This document shows, in pieces, positions 34,663-43,716 of a stretch of DNA of 64,000 nt. The translations under genes were made by a program, and so were the position numbers. Within the stretch, counting starts at the first letter, position 1; every line of letters starts with the position of its first letter. Source of the DNA: an uncultured Chlorobiaceae bacterium (lineage in GTDB: Bacteria > Bacteroidota > Chlorobiia > Chlorobiales > Chlorobiaceae); assembly GCA_903820085.1 (NCBI GenBank), contig CAIJGA010000021.1:220265-284264 (forward strand), written 5' to 3'. The notes below the pieces were generated by a model. It was given only the letters and a program-made list of their open reading frames with translations. It made no database searches and was not told where the DNA came from.

Positions 34663-36537
34663 ATGAGTGAATTTCTGAAAAGCATTATTTCGAAATCCGA
34701 AGGGAAAACACTGGAATTCAAACGGGATAGTGCATCACCGACACTGTTGATGCAAACGCTGGTAGCGTTTGCCAATACTGCGGGTGGTCGGCTGGTCATT
34801 GGTGTGGGTGACAAGAGGCAGATTGTTGGCCTGAAAGCTCCGCTTGACGAAGAGGAGAGGCTTCGCAGCTTGATAGCCGACTCCATAGCTCCTCATCTGG
34901 TTCCTAATATAGAACTGATTACCGTCAACGATACAACACTTCTGATCGTCGAGGTGTTTGTCAGTGCCTTGCGTCCGCACTGCCTGAAAGCAGAAGGACA
35001 TGAACAGGGCGTCTATGTCCGTATTGGCACCTCCAATCGCCAGGCTGATAACGCATTGATCGCTGAAATCGGCCGGTCTGCCGATGGTATTTCGTTTGAT
35101 GAAATGCCTATGCCTGAATTGAGCAAAGATGACCTTGATCTGGTTGCTGTCCAGAAATTTTTTGCCGATAACTGGATGCTGGATGAACAGGCACTGGTAA
35201 CCATCAAGCTCCTGACCTCCTACCAGCGAAGACTGGTGCCTACCAAGGGAGCGATCCTGCTGTTTGGCAAAGAGCGGGCACTTCACTTTTCCGATGCATG
35301 GGTTCAATGCGGACGATTCACCGGAACCGATAAATCGGTCATATTCGACCATCTCGACATTCATGACCACCTCCCCCGGGCGGTTGAAAGTATCATGCAG
35401 TTTTTCAGCAAGCACGCGAGACCGGAAGCACCTCTTCCCCTCACTATTTTGCGGGAGGCCGTCATGAACGCACTGATGCATGCCGATTACTCACAGCGCG
35501 GTGCCCCGATCCGGATCGCCTTTTTGGATGACCGGATCGAAATTGAAAATCCCGGCACTCTGTTGGCAGGCATGACCCTTGACTCCATGAAACAAGGCTC
35601 ATCCAGAATCCGCAATCATGTTATTGCCCGGGTCTTTCGCGAACTGAACCTTTCCCGGAGTTGGGGCAGCGGCATCTGCTCTATTTTCAATGAAGCCGAA
35701 GCTCTCGGATTGCCTGAACCGCAGATTATGGAGATTGGCGCACGTATGAGGGTCACGGTCTATTTGGCCGGATCAGCCACTCTCTTTAGTGAACCGGCAC
35801 AAGACGAAAGTTGCGTAGCACAAGTCAATAATATGACAGAAGCACAAGACATTTCGCGGAAAGAGGCTAGCAAAGAAGCACAAGTAGCGGCGGTGGGCGC
35901 AGCACAAAATGATGCTCGAATAAAGGGACAAGTTGAAGCCCATATTCTTGCTGTGTGTTTTTTCTCGCCTCTTTCATCAGCAGAGATAGCTGTTGCACTC
36001 GGGCACAAGCAACTGAGTGGCAATCTGCGTAAGGCATTGCCAAGACTGAGGGATGCTGGCCTTCTTGAGTATACCATTCCTGAAAGTCCCAACAGCCGAC
36101 TCCAGAAATATCGCCTGACTGAAAAAGGAAAGGCAGCTCATTTAACAACCAGCATCCCTGCGCATAACGTAAAGGTACAAGTTAAGGATGGTGGCGAATT
36201 GTCGTATGGAGCACAAGTTGAGTTGCTATTCGAGGCACAAGATAAGGTGCTGAGCGGGGCACAAGTCTATTCGCGTGTTCTTGAGGTTTGCTCTTTGGTG
36301 CCTCTTTCATCAGCAGAGATAGCTGCTGCACTCGGGCACAAGCAATTGAGTGGCAATCTGCGCAAAGTATTGCCGCAACTGAGAAATGCCGGCCTTCTCC
36401 AGTACACGATTGAGGAAAAGCCAAACAGCCGGTTACAGCGATACCGCCTGACCGCAAAAGGCAGGGCACTGCTAACTGCTGAACAACGGTCTGAAAAGGA
36501 AAAATCAGCTGGTGAAAATCGCAAATTATTGATATGA
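34663..36537 (+). CDS. AlbA_2/HATPase transcriptional regulator with duplicated winged-helix tail
   Basis: A 624-residue protein of the COG2865 type. Residues 1-120 form the AlbA_2 (Schlafen-like) domain with KTLEFKRDS and FANTAGGRLVIGVGD. Residues about 180-370 resemble HATPase_c_4: ILREAVMNALMHADYSQRG, IEIENPGTLL and SWGSGICSI. The C-terminus carries two almost identical winged-helix units, SSAEIAVALGHKQLSGNLRK and SSAEIAAALGHKQLSGNLRK, 111 residues apart, each followed by PNSRLQKYRLT- or PNSRLQRYRLT-like wings. Short AQV segments separate the domains. These proteins are thought to be regulators; the ligand and targets are unknown. ATG 34663 is preferred to 34636 or 34651, with only a weak ribosome-binding site. 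Confidence 0.85.
   Translation: MSEFLKSIISKSEGKTLEFKRDSASPTLLMQTLVAFANTAGGRLVIGVGDKRQIVGLKAPLDEEERLRSLIADSIAPHLVPNIELITVNDTTLLIVEVFVSALRPHCLKAEGHEQGVYVRIGTSNRQADNALIAEIGRSADGISFDEMPMPELSKDDLDLVAVQKFFADNWMLDEQALVTIKLLTSYQRRLVPTKGAILLFGKERALHFSDAWVQCGRFTGTDKSVIFDHLDIHDHLPRAVESIMQFFSKHARPEAPLPLTILREAVMNALMHADYSQRGAPIRIAFLDDRIEIENPGTLLAGMTLDSMKQGSSRIRNHVIARVFRELNLSRSWGSGICSIFNEAEALGLPEPQIMEIGARMRVTVYLAGSATLFSEPAQDESCVAQVNNMTEAQDISRKEASKEAQVAAVGAAQNDARIKGQVEAHILAVCFFSPLSSAEIAVALGHKQLSGNLRKALPRLRDAGLLEYTIPESPNSRLQKYRLTEKGKAAHLTTSIPAHNVKVQVKDGGELSYGAQVELLFEAQDKVLSGAQVYSRVLEVCSLVPLSSAEIAAALGHKQLSGNLRKVLPQLRNAGLLQYTIEEKPNSRLQRYRLTAKGRALLTAEQRSEKEKSAGENRKLLI
35968..36466 (+). repeat. In-frame direct repeat encoding two winged-helix units
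   Basis: The segment from 35968 to about 36133 recurs from 36301 to about 36466, offset exactly 333 bp (111 codons). The first 75 bases differ at only a few positions. The region between is a variable linker. This is a recent internal duplication within the regulator gene. Confidence 0.85.
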
Positions 36538-36612
36538 ATTAAAGAGACTCAAGACAAAGAATTGTAAATTGTAAGGTCACGACCATTAACCAAAATTTTA
36601 ACCCTCCATACC

Positions 36613-36921
36613 ATGGGAACTACAACCACAAAAGTTGATCTGGTCAATGTTATTGCCCACCGGACAGGTCTGACAAAAAACGAAACGGAATCAGTGGTTA
36701 ACAGTCTGTTTGAGAGCATCATTGATTCTCTCAAAGCCGGAAAGCGAATTGAGATAAGGGGGTTCGGCTCGTTCAATATCCGTCACAAAAATCTTCGCCA
36801 GGCAAGAAACCCGAGAACAGGTGAGAAAGTAACGGTTGAGCCCAAGAATGTACCCTCATTCAAAATCTCAAAAGAGTTCAAGCTTGCGGTAAGCGAAAGC
36901 CTTAAACCTGATGGCGAATAA
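36613..36921 (+). CDS. Integration host factor / HU-family protein
   Basis: A 102-residue DNA-bending protein: KVDLVNVIAHRTGLTKNE, GKRIEIRGFGSFNIRHKN and QARNPRTGEKVTVEPKNVPSF. The GFGSF core and R-N-P arm tip are intact. The longer arm and C-terminal tail make it more IHF-like than the HU at 5843. Its last bases overlap the start of the RecD2 remnant, which suggests the two were once one operon. Confidence 0.93.
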   Translation: MGTTTTKVDLVNVIAHRTGLTKNETESVVNSLFESIIDSLKAGKRIEIRGFGSFNIRHKNLRQARNPRTGEKVTVEPKNVPSFKISKEFKLAVSESLKPDGE

Positions 36922-37099
36922 TTTTTCCTCGCCTCACAACGTTACTACCAGCGCCACCCAGACTGAACGGTTCACCGGTTCAGTTGAGCGGGTTACGTTT
37001 CATAGTGAAGAGTCGGGGGTCTGCATTAACTGGTTAGCGCGGATAAACTCCCTCTGTTGCAGCAAAGGCATCCGTATAAAAAGCCGAATTGTTTATTGA
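36911..37099 (+). pseudogene. Truncated RecD2-type helicase N-terminus
   Basis: The 62-codon frame opens MANNFSSPHNVTTSA and then has RFTGSVERVTFHSEESGVC, which matches the start of RecD2-like helicases (family pattern GTVERITFHNEENGFCVL). After about 37020 the similarity stops and the frame runs through unrelated sequence to a TGA. RecD2 helicases are over 700 residues, so more than 90% is missing. It overlaps the IHF stop by 11 bases. The GGDEF gene that follows in the other direction begins five bases later, so a rearrangement probably removed the rest. Confidence 0.75.
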
Positions 37100-37104
37100 A
37101 CTCG

Positions 37105-38580
37105 TTAACGTTCGCCATCAAAAACGGTAACGCAATTTCCCCCTTTATCCTTTGACCGGTACATGGCATCATCGGCATGCTTCATCAACTTCAGTTCGTT
37201 CAGGCCATGATCGGGATAAAGAGCGATACCGATGCTGCATGAAATATTGATGGCATGACCTTCAATCTCAAACTGTTCCGTCATGACATGCAGGATTTTT
37301 TCTGCAATTGCAAGAGCATTTGCAATCGAGGCAATTTGCGGCAGCAAGACGACAAACTCATCGCCGCCAAGGCGAGCGATTGAATCAGTGCTTCTCCGCA
37401 GGGTTCGGAGCGCTCGTATTGCCACCTCCTGAAGCAATGAATCACCAACTCCATGACCAAAGTTATCGTTAAAGAATTTGAATCTGTCGAGATCAAAAAT
37501 CATCAAAGCAGCCATCGTCTTGTTCCGTTGACTCTGGGCTATGACCTGGCCTATCCGGTCAGACAGCAGACGACGATTTGGAAGGCCCGTCAACGAATCA
37601 TGCATCGCCAGATTTTCCATGATATACTTCTGGGTCTGTAGTATTTTCTGTTCATCCTCGGCAATTTTTTTGGCAACAATATTCCAGGCAATATCGGCGA
37701 GGATACCCAACCATTTGATATTATTTTCGTCGTAGTTGCTCAGCTTGTTGGCAACGCCGAGAACGGCAACGACCTTGTCGTTGCGCAAGATCGGGATAAC
37801 CACTTCACGCCTTACTTCGGGGTGGCCCTCTGGCATCCCTTTGTGATGCTGGATAGCGTTATAATCATTATGAATTACCGCTTTCCGATTTCGAACAGCA
37901 TCGACCCATAACCCTTCGTTATCAAGGCCTTGATCATGACTATGAATGCTCCTGGAGCTTTGTTTGATGGCGTTGGTTGACCACACCTGCATGGTGAAAG
38001 ATGTTTCATCTTCAGCCATGAGGTTGAAAAAACCAATTGAGCTTTCTGTCAGAAGTTCGGCTTCATCAATGGTTGTTTGCAGCAACTCCTCTATCGAATG
38101 GGTTGCTTCCATAAGGATCAAAGAGAGGTTGAATGCGTTGGTTATCTCGTAATGTATCCGTTCAGTGATGTCATAAACAACGGTATTGAGCAGGACCTTG
38201 CCCATTCTCTCAACGGTATTGCTGTAAATCTCCACATCACGGATCGAGCCGTCTGCCCTGCGGTGACGAAAGATAAAGTTTTTTTTCTCACCGGATATGA
38301 TTTTTGCAATGGCGAGCTGTATCTGTTCAGGAGGGAGTGTATTGATCTGCTGTATACGAATCTGGCGGAATGTTTCAATCGGCCACCCATAATACGTAAT
38401 AGCCGCACGGTTGGCCTCAACGATGTAGCCGGTTTCGGGATCAAAAAGAATCATGACCGCAGAATGGTCTTCAAACATGCTTCTGAATTGCTTTTCACTT
38501 ACCTTGAGGCTTTCTAGCATCTCCTTGTTATTGGCATCCAATTGCATGGTATCCTGTTTGCGGCGATTCGTGATTGCCAC
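37105..38580 (-). CDS. PAS-GAF-GGDEF diguanylate cyclase
   Basis: A 491-residue protein. A PAS domain (about 28-140, FRSMFEDHSAVMILFDPETG) is followed by a GAF_2 domain (about 165-310, SSIGFFNLMAED to VAVLGVANKLSNYDE) and a GGDEF domain (330-488). The active site RLGGDEFVVLLP is complete, and RSTD five residues before it is a product-inhibition I-site. It should make c-di-GMP from two GTP. No membrane segment is seen. The start may instead be the methionine at residue 12. It shares its domain order and much sequence with the protein at 61912-63729. Confidence 0.93.
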   Translation of the reverse strand: MAITNRRKQDTMQLDANNKEMLESLKVSEKQFRSMFEDHSAVMILFDPETGYIVEANRAAITYYGWPIETFRQIRIQQINTLPPEQIQLAIAKIISGEKKNFIFRHRRADGSIRDVEIYSNTVERMGKVLLNTVVYDITERIHYEITNAFNLSLILMEATHSIEELLQTTIDEAELLTESSIGFFNLMAEDETSFTMQVWSTNAIKQSSRSIHSHDQGLDNEGLWVDAVRNRKAVIHNDYNAIQHHKGMPEGHPEVRREVVIPILRNDKVVAVLGVANKLSNYDENNIKWLGILADIAWNIVAKKIAEDEQKILQTQKYIMENLAMHDSLTGLPNRRLLSDRIGQVIAQSQRNKTMAALMIFDLDRFKFFNDNFGHGVGDSLLQEVAIRALRTLRRSTDSIARLGGDEFVVLLPQIASIANALAIAEKILHVMTEQFEIEGHAINISCSIGIALYPDHGLNELKLMKHADDAMYRSKDKGGNCVTVFDGER

Positions 38581-38765
38581 TATAATCCTGATTGTTTCAA
38601 AATTTACGGAAAATTTCCTTTTTTGAAAGAATCTTTTGTTTATAACGTCACCAGTTATAATGAATAAAAAAAATTAAAAACCGTGATTAACGTATTTTTT
38701 GAATGTGGCAAAGGCAGGAGATACTTATGGTACGACGCTGTAACCGGATGTTACCAAAACCCGGC

Positions 38766-39989
38766 TCAGCAGACTGAGAACTCGCCCCGGGCAAGACGCT
38801 CCGTAAATTGACTGATCCCGGCCAGTTCAGCATCAATGATTCCGGCAACCGGTTCCCTTATCTCTTCGATTGAGACTCCCGGTTCAGGTATGATCCATGC
38901 TGAAGCTGTCAGAGGCTGGTCGACAGGCCGGCCGATCTGACTGCAAAGAAAGAGTGTAACCTCCTCTATCCCCTTAACCTCCCTGTAGATGCGGGCGGCG
39001 GTCTCCCTTGCCAGCACATTATAGATTTTGCCAACGTGGCGCGCCGGGTTTTTTCCGGCAGCAGCTTCCATACTGAGCGGCCGTCCGAAAGCAATAAGGC
39101 CGTTCACCCTGTTGCCTCTTCCTACTTCACCCCCATCAGCCCCTTCTGCCGAAGTTCCGAGCACGGTCAGGTAGATGCCACCCTCGCCACGGCTGCGATC
39201 ATCCAGCATATTGAGCTCAATGGTAACCTTTTCGAATGGATGGCACTCTGCAGCAACAAATGCCAGCAACGAATCCTGAACGGCCTCCTTGCGCTCAAAA
39301 TACATTGCGGTGTTGCGAATATAGCGGTCAACAAAAGCAACGGCGATGGTGAGGGTAAGGGTACTGCCATCGCGGAAGCCCATCACCTTCACATCTTCGC
39401 CGGTTTCCGGGTACGCCAATTTGAAAGCGGGGGAGTTAAGATGCTTTTCGGTTTTGAGCACAAGGGACTCCGCAGGAGTGAGGGGTGCATAACCAACGCC
39501 GACTGAGGTATCGTTAGCTCCGATAACCTGCCGCTCAAACAGATCTGTCAGCTCGGCTGAACCCGGCCTGATTTCGTTCTGGAAGAGAACATGCAGAGAG
39601 GGGTCAACAAAACGAAGGTTTTCTTTCAGCCACGCGGCAGCTGCCGCTTCAGCAATTTCGGCTACAGGAATACGGATGCCTCGATAATGACAGGTTGCCC
39701 TGTCGCCGAAAATGATTTTCATCGGTTCCAGTATGGTGCCACCTCCCGGTTTCACTGCGCTTATGCCGGCAACCAGCAATCCCTTGTCGATATTATGATG
39801 CAGAATGCGCCCTGCCACTGCCATGTACTCCCGGCAGAGGCTGATACAGACGGCCTCCATGACCGAGTCGCAGATGGTATCGGGATGTCCCTTTCCCTTG
39901 CGTTCGATCAATTCAATCCTCTGCAAGCTTGCAGGAGTACTACGAGCCCCTTCGACAATAATGTTCCTTACTGAATCCATAAGAGCCAC
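38766..39989 (-). CDS. Archaeal-type S-adenosylmethionine synthetase
   Basis: A 407-residue enzyme that makes AdoMet from methionine and ATP. It is of the archaeal MAT family, not bacterial MetK: IERKGKGHPDTICDSVMEA, RILHHNIDKGLLVAG, GANDTSVGVGYAPLTPAE, LTVLGTSAEGADGGEVGRGN and SMEAAAGKNPARHVGKIYN are all characteristic. Such genes are uncommon in bacteria and here are probably an addition to a metK elsewhere. It is 24 bp downstream of the eRF1-like gene, so both may be one transcript. Confidence 0.93.
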   Translation of the reverse strand: MALMDSVRNIIVEGARSTPASLQRIELIERKGKGHPDTICDSVMEAVCISLCREYMAVAGRILHHNIDKGLLVAGISAVKPGGGTILEPMKIIFGDRATCHYRGIRIPVAEIAEAAAAAWLKENLRFVDPSLHVLFQNEIRPGSAELTDLFERQVIGANDTSVGVGYAPLTPAESLVLKTEKHLNSPAFKLAYPETGEDVKVMGFRDGSTLTLTIAVAFVDRYIRNTAMYFERKEAVQDSLLAFVAAECHPFEKVTIELNMLDDRSRGEGGIYLTVLGTSAEGADGGEVGRGNRVNGLIAFGRPLSMEAAAGKNPARHVGKIYNVLARETAARIYREVKGIEEVTLFLCSQIGRPVDQPLTASAWIIPEPGVSIEEIREPVAGIIDAELAGISQFTERLARGEFSVC

Positions 39990-40013
39990 TATTATAACCT
40001 TTTGTGCACGTTT

Positions 40014-40421
40014 TCAGGCAAACGCAAACGCTTTTACTTTAGCTACAAACTGATTTTCTGTCAGTCGTTCACAGGTTTCAACAGCAGTTACTTTTTTGTG
40101 CAGTTCGCTTGTTTTGGCGATTTCTTTAGCAAGTTCAACTTTTGCCTCGCCCGCTCCAAAAATTGCAATATGATCAGAATCGCCAAGACGTTTTATTACT
40201 GCCTGATAAAAAGCACGGTACTGATGTTTCAGACGTTCTTCAACGGTATGTTCATTCGATACAGCCTGAGCAACAGAAGTTCCGCTTGCTTTCCAGCCGC
40301 CGGAGGGCTTGAGATGGCTTTCCGCGCCTGATTCCAAATGCCCGACAACCGTTTGATCGCCTTGAATTGAAACCAGAATTGCCTTTTTGTGGTCGATCCA
40401 GATACCGGTGTTTTTTTTCAT
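40014..40421 (-). CDS. Small eRF1-domain-like protein
   Basis: A 135-residue protein starting MKKNTGIWIDHKKAILVSI. The pattern of an opening beta strand with GIWIDHKKA, a middle RLKHQYRAFYQAVIKRLGDSD, then IAIFGAGEAKVELAKEIAK and a final TAVETCERLTENQ resembles the central domain of archaeal/eukaryotic release factors and the bacterial baeRF relatives. The GGQ and decoding domains are absent. Function is unknown; ribosome or stress roles are guesses. It lies directly upstream of the archaeal-type AdoMet synthetase. Confidence 0.7.
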   Translation of the reverse strand: MKKNTGIWIDHKKAILVSIQGDQTVVGHLESGAESHLKPSGGWKASGTSVAQAVSNEHTVEERLKHQYRAFYQAVIKRLGDSDHIAIFGAGEAKVELAKEIAKTSELHKKVTAVETCERLTENQFVAKVKAFAFA

Positions 40422-40613
40422 GGCAAATATCTCCGTGGCAAGTTACATTAAAAAAATCCTACCTATTAAATGTACAAAATTACACTCTTTTTTGCCCCTG
40501 TGACCACCTGAATTTATTGGTATTAACACCATAAGCTTGATTTGCAAAAGATAATTACGGTATATTTATTTTTTGTAAAAGACCTCCGTGTCGACCGGTC
40601 GGCAAATACCAAC

Positions 40614-43600
40614 ATGTTCACAGCAATGGAAGAAAAGCCGAAAACACGCAAAAAAAAATCTTTACCTGAAGATGCCCTTCCGGCGGAACCTGTTGAGGGT
40701 AAAACAAGCAAAAGCCCACCTTTTCCAATTATCGGTATTGGTGCTTCAGCCGGAGGACTTGAAGCCCTGGAACTTTTTGTAAAAAACGTTCCTCCTTCAT
40801 CCGATATGGCATTTATCATCGTTCAGCATCTTGATCCGCCCCATAAAGGCATTATGGCTGAACTGCTCCAGCGATTCACCCTTATGCCCATCTGCCAGAT
40901 AACAGATGATCTGGCAGTTAAAAAAAACCAGGTTTATATTATTCCACCAAACAAAGATCTAACCCTCTTTCATGGCATATTGCATCTTTTAGACCCTGTC
41001 AAGCCGCGGGGGATGCGTTTGCCGATTGATTATTTTTTTCGTTCCCTTGCAGATGACCTTCTGGAATTCAGCGTCGGCGTGATCCTTTCAGGCATGGGCT
41101 CAGATGGTGTTCTGGGCTTGAGGGCTATCAAGGAAAAAGGCGGGAGCTGTTTTATACAGGACCCCCTGACAAGCAAGTTTGACGGTATGCCTCGCAGTGC
41201 CATCAATGCCGGCCTGGCTGATGTGATTGCCCCTGTATGGGAACTGCCGGGAAAAATTATCGACTTTTTTCACCATCGTCCTCACCTGAACCTCAATTCC
41301 GGACTAACCCTGCAGGATAAAGCAAAGAGCAGCTTTGAAAAGATCATGCTCATTCTGAGAAGCCAGACGGGTCACGACTTTTCCCAGTACAAAAAAAGTA
41401 CCCTGTACCGCCGTATTGAACGCCGCATGGGCATTCACAATATTGAGAGGATCCAGGACTATGTCCGTTTTCTGCAGGATAATATTACTGAGTCAGAGTT
41501 TCTTTTCAATGAGTTTCTCATAGGGGTAACCAGTTTTTTCCGAGACCCGTCAGCCTGGGAAAAGCTGAAAGCTGATGCCATTCCGCTCCTCTTTGCCGCA
41601 AAGCCTGAAGGCGGGGTGCTTCGTGCATGGTCAGCCGGATGCTCAACCGGTGAGGAAGCCTACTCTCTCGCTATCCTTTTCAGTGAGGCGATAGAAAAAT
41701 TAAATCACTCTGTATGCTATTCTTTTCAGATTTTTGCTACAGACCTTGATAAAAATGCCATAGACATTGCTCGTGAAGGGTTCTATCCCCTAAATATTGC
41801 AGCCGATGTCTCTGAAGAACGACTCCGGCGTTTTTTTTCCAGGGAGGAAAACGGTTATCGGATCAATAAAAGTATTCGGGAACAAATCATTTTTGCACCA
41901 CAAAACCTGATAAAGGATCCGCCGTTCACCAAAATCGATCTCCTGACTTGCCGAAATTTGCTCATTTATATGGCGCCTGAACTGCAAAAAAGGATAGTTC
42001 CATTATTTCACTACAGTTTAAACCCTGGAGGAATTCTCTTTCTTGGCAGTGCTGAATATATTTATGACAATGCTGAATTTTTTACCCAAGTCGATAGCTC
42101 TTCACGTCTTTTCCGGCGTTCGCGTATCGCGTCCTCCTTCGTATTGGCAAAATTTGCTGATACTTTTTCCACGATATTTCCAGCCATTTATCCTGATCGA
42201 ATCAAGCGAGAGAGCAAAGAGCCCCCCGCAAGCATCTCGTCGCTTGCTGATCAACTGATTCTGAAAGAGTATGCCCCAACATCAGTCATCACAACCAGCC
42301 AGGGAGACATCATCTATATCAACGGTCGTACCGGGCAGTATCTGGAGCCGATATCCGGCAAGGCCAACTGGAACATTTTCGTCATGGTTCGTGATGAGCT
42401 GAAATTTGCCCTCAGTCAATCCTTTGAAAATGCACTGCGAACCAACAAAACCGTCAACGTTTCGGATATTCTTATCAGGAAAAATCATACTGAAACCATG
42501 ATGGTTGCCATTACTGTTGAACCAATCAATAAGCCGGAACAGCTCTCCGGCATGTTTCTGTTTGTTTTTACCGAAAAAAAGGGGAATCTGAAGGCTGAAA
42601 TCAAGGTGAAGCAGGGGAGAACTCAAGCATTATCGCCGGCCCAGCTTTTGCTTGCCGATGAGGTCAAGGCGCTACGCGCTGAGCTGATTGCCACCCGGGA
42701 AAATATGCAGACATCGCAGGAGGAGCTGAAATCAATGAATGAAGAGATGCTCAGTGCCAATGAAGAGCTGCAAAGTACCAATGAAGAGCTTTCAACAGCC
42801 AAAGAAGAGATGCAGTCGCTCAACGAAGAGTTGCAAACAGTAAACCAGGAACTTCAGGGAAAGCTTGATGAGCTTGAAAGAACAAGCGATGACATGAAAA
42901 ACCTCCTGAACAGCACAGAAATTGCGACACTCTTTCTTGATGAGCAGCTCAATATCCGGAGTTTTACCAAAGCAATGTCGACGATTATCAGGTTCATTCC
43001 AATTGATAAAGGGCGGCCCTTTTCCGACATTTCATCACCACTGAACTATCCTGAATTGCGTGACGATGCTCTTTCGGTTCTCGATACGCTTGTCTTTAAG
43101 GAAAAGCAGATCAGCACGACCGACAATCGATGGTTTCTGATTCGAATCATGCCTTACTGCACTCAGAAAAACCATATTGATGGCCTTGTGATCACCTTTA
43201 TTGATGTTACCCTGAGCAAAAGACTTGAACTGAAACTCCTTGATGTTGAAAAGCGATTTACGGTTCTCTTTAAACAGATGCCGAAAGTCTCTCTTTTTTT
43301 GAATCAGGAGGGAACCATCAGCATGGCAAATCCCGCTGCCGAGCGTTTTTTTATGTTGACCGAGCAGGATATGGTTGGCAAAACCTTCAAGGAGCTGAAT
43401 TTGTGCATGGTTTCGGAAGATGGGGCTGCATTTTCCATTGACACCGACCCTTTTGCTCTGGCTTTCAGTACCGGAAAAACGGTTAAAGGAATCTTGATCG
43501 GCATTGTTTCCTCTCCCGACAAGCGATGTCAATGGATGTTGACTGATATCTTTCCGCAATTTTCTGAAGGGAGTGCGCATCCATACCTGCTCTATGCCGT

Positions 43601-43634
43601 TTTTAATGAGGCCGCAGATCCTCAAAAAAATTGA
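40614..43634 (+). CDS. CheB-CheR fusion with C-terminal PAS domains
   Basis: A 1006-residue protein (from ATG 40614; the frame is open to TTG 40542, and ATG 40626 is also possible). Residues about 40-220 are a CheB methylesterase with catalytic Ser in GIGASAGGLE, His in VQHLDPP and Asp in SGMGSDG; there is no receiver domain. Residues about 245-500 are CheR with the SAM-binding RAWSAGCSTGEEAYSL. A coiled coil (SMNEEMLSANEELQSTNEEL and similar heptads) links to two PAS-like domains. Such fusions may sense signals and reversibly methylate other proteins. No kinase or GGDEF domain is attached. Confidence 0.93.
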   Translation: MFTAMEEKPKTRKKKSLPEDALPAEPVEGKTSKSPPFPIIGIGASAGGLEALELFVKNVPPSSDMAFIIVQHLDPPHKGIMAELLQRFTLMPICQITDDLAVKKNQVYIIPPNKDLTLFHGILHLLDPVKPRGMRLPIDYFFRSLADDLLEFSVGVILSGMGSDGVLGLRAIKEKGGSCFIQDPLTSKFDGMPRSAINAGLADVIAPVWELPGKIIDFFHHRPHLNLNSGLTLQDKAKSSFEKIMLILRSQTGHDFSQYKKSTLYRRIERRMGIHNIERIQDYVRFLQDNITESEFLFNEFLIGVTSFFRDPSAWEKLKADAIPLLFAAKPEGGVLRAWSAGCSTGEEAYSLAILFSEAIEKLNHSVCYSFQIFATDLDKNAIDIAREGFYPLNIAADVSEERLRRFFSREENGYRINKSIREQIIFAPQNLIKDPPFTKIDLLTCRNLLIYMAPELQKRIVPLFHYSLNPGGILFLGSAEYIYDNAEFFTQVDSSSRLFRRSRIASSFVLAKFADTFSTIFPAIYPDRIKRESKEPPASISSLADQLILKEYAPTSVITTSQGDIIYINGRTGQYLEPISGKANWNIFVMVRDELKFALSQSFENALRTNKTVNVSDILIRKNHTETMMVAITVEPINKPEQLSGMFLFVFTEKKGNLKAEIKVKQGRTQALSPAQLLLADEVKALRAELIATRENMQTSQEELKSMNEEMLSANEELQSTNEELSTAKEEMQSLNEELQTVNQELQGKLDELERTSDDMKNLLNSTEIATLFLDEQLNIRSFTKAMSTIIRFIPIDKGRPFSDISSPLNYPELRDDALSVLDTLVFKEKQISTTDNRWFLIRIMPYCTQKNHIDGLVITFIDVTLSKRLELKLLDVEKRFTVLFKQMPKVSLFLNQEGTISMANPAAERFFMLTEQDMVGKTFKELNLCMVSEDGAAFSIDTDPFALAFSTGKTVKGILIGIVSSPDKRCQWMLTDIFPQFSEGSAHPYLLYAVFNEAADPQKN

Positions 43635-43716
43635 TGCATTAAACCGGATTGAGTATATCATAAGACAGATCCTTTCCTACAGAATTAATAGCTAATAAAA
43701 TTCATCAAAAAAAAAC

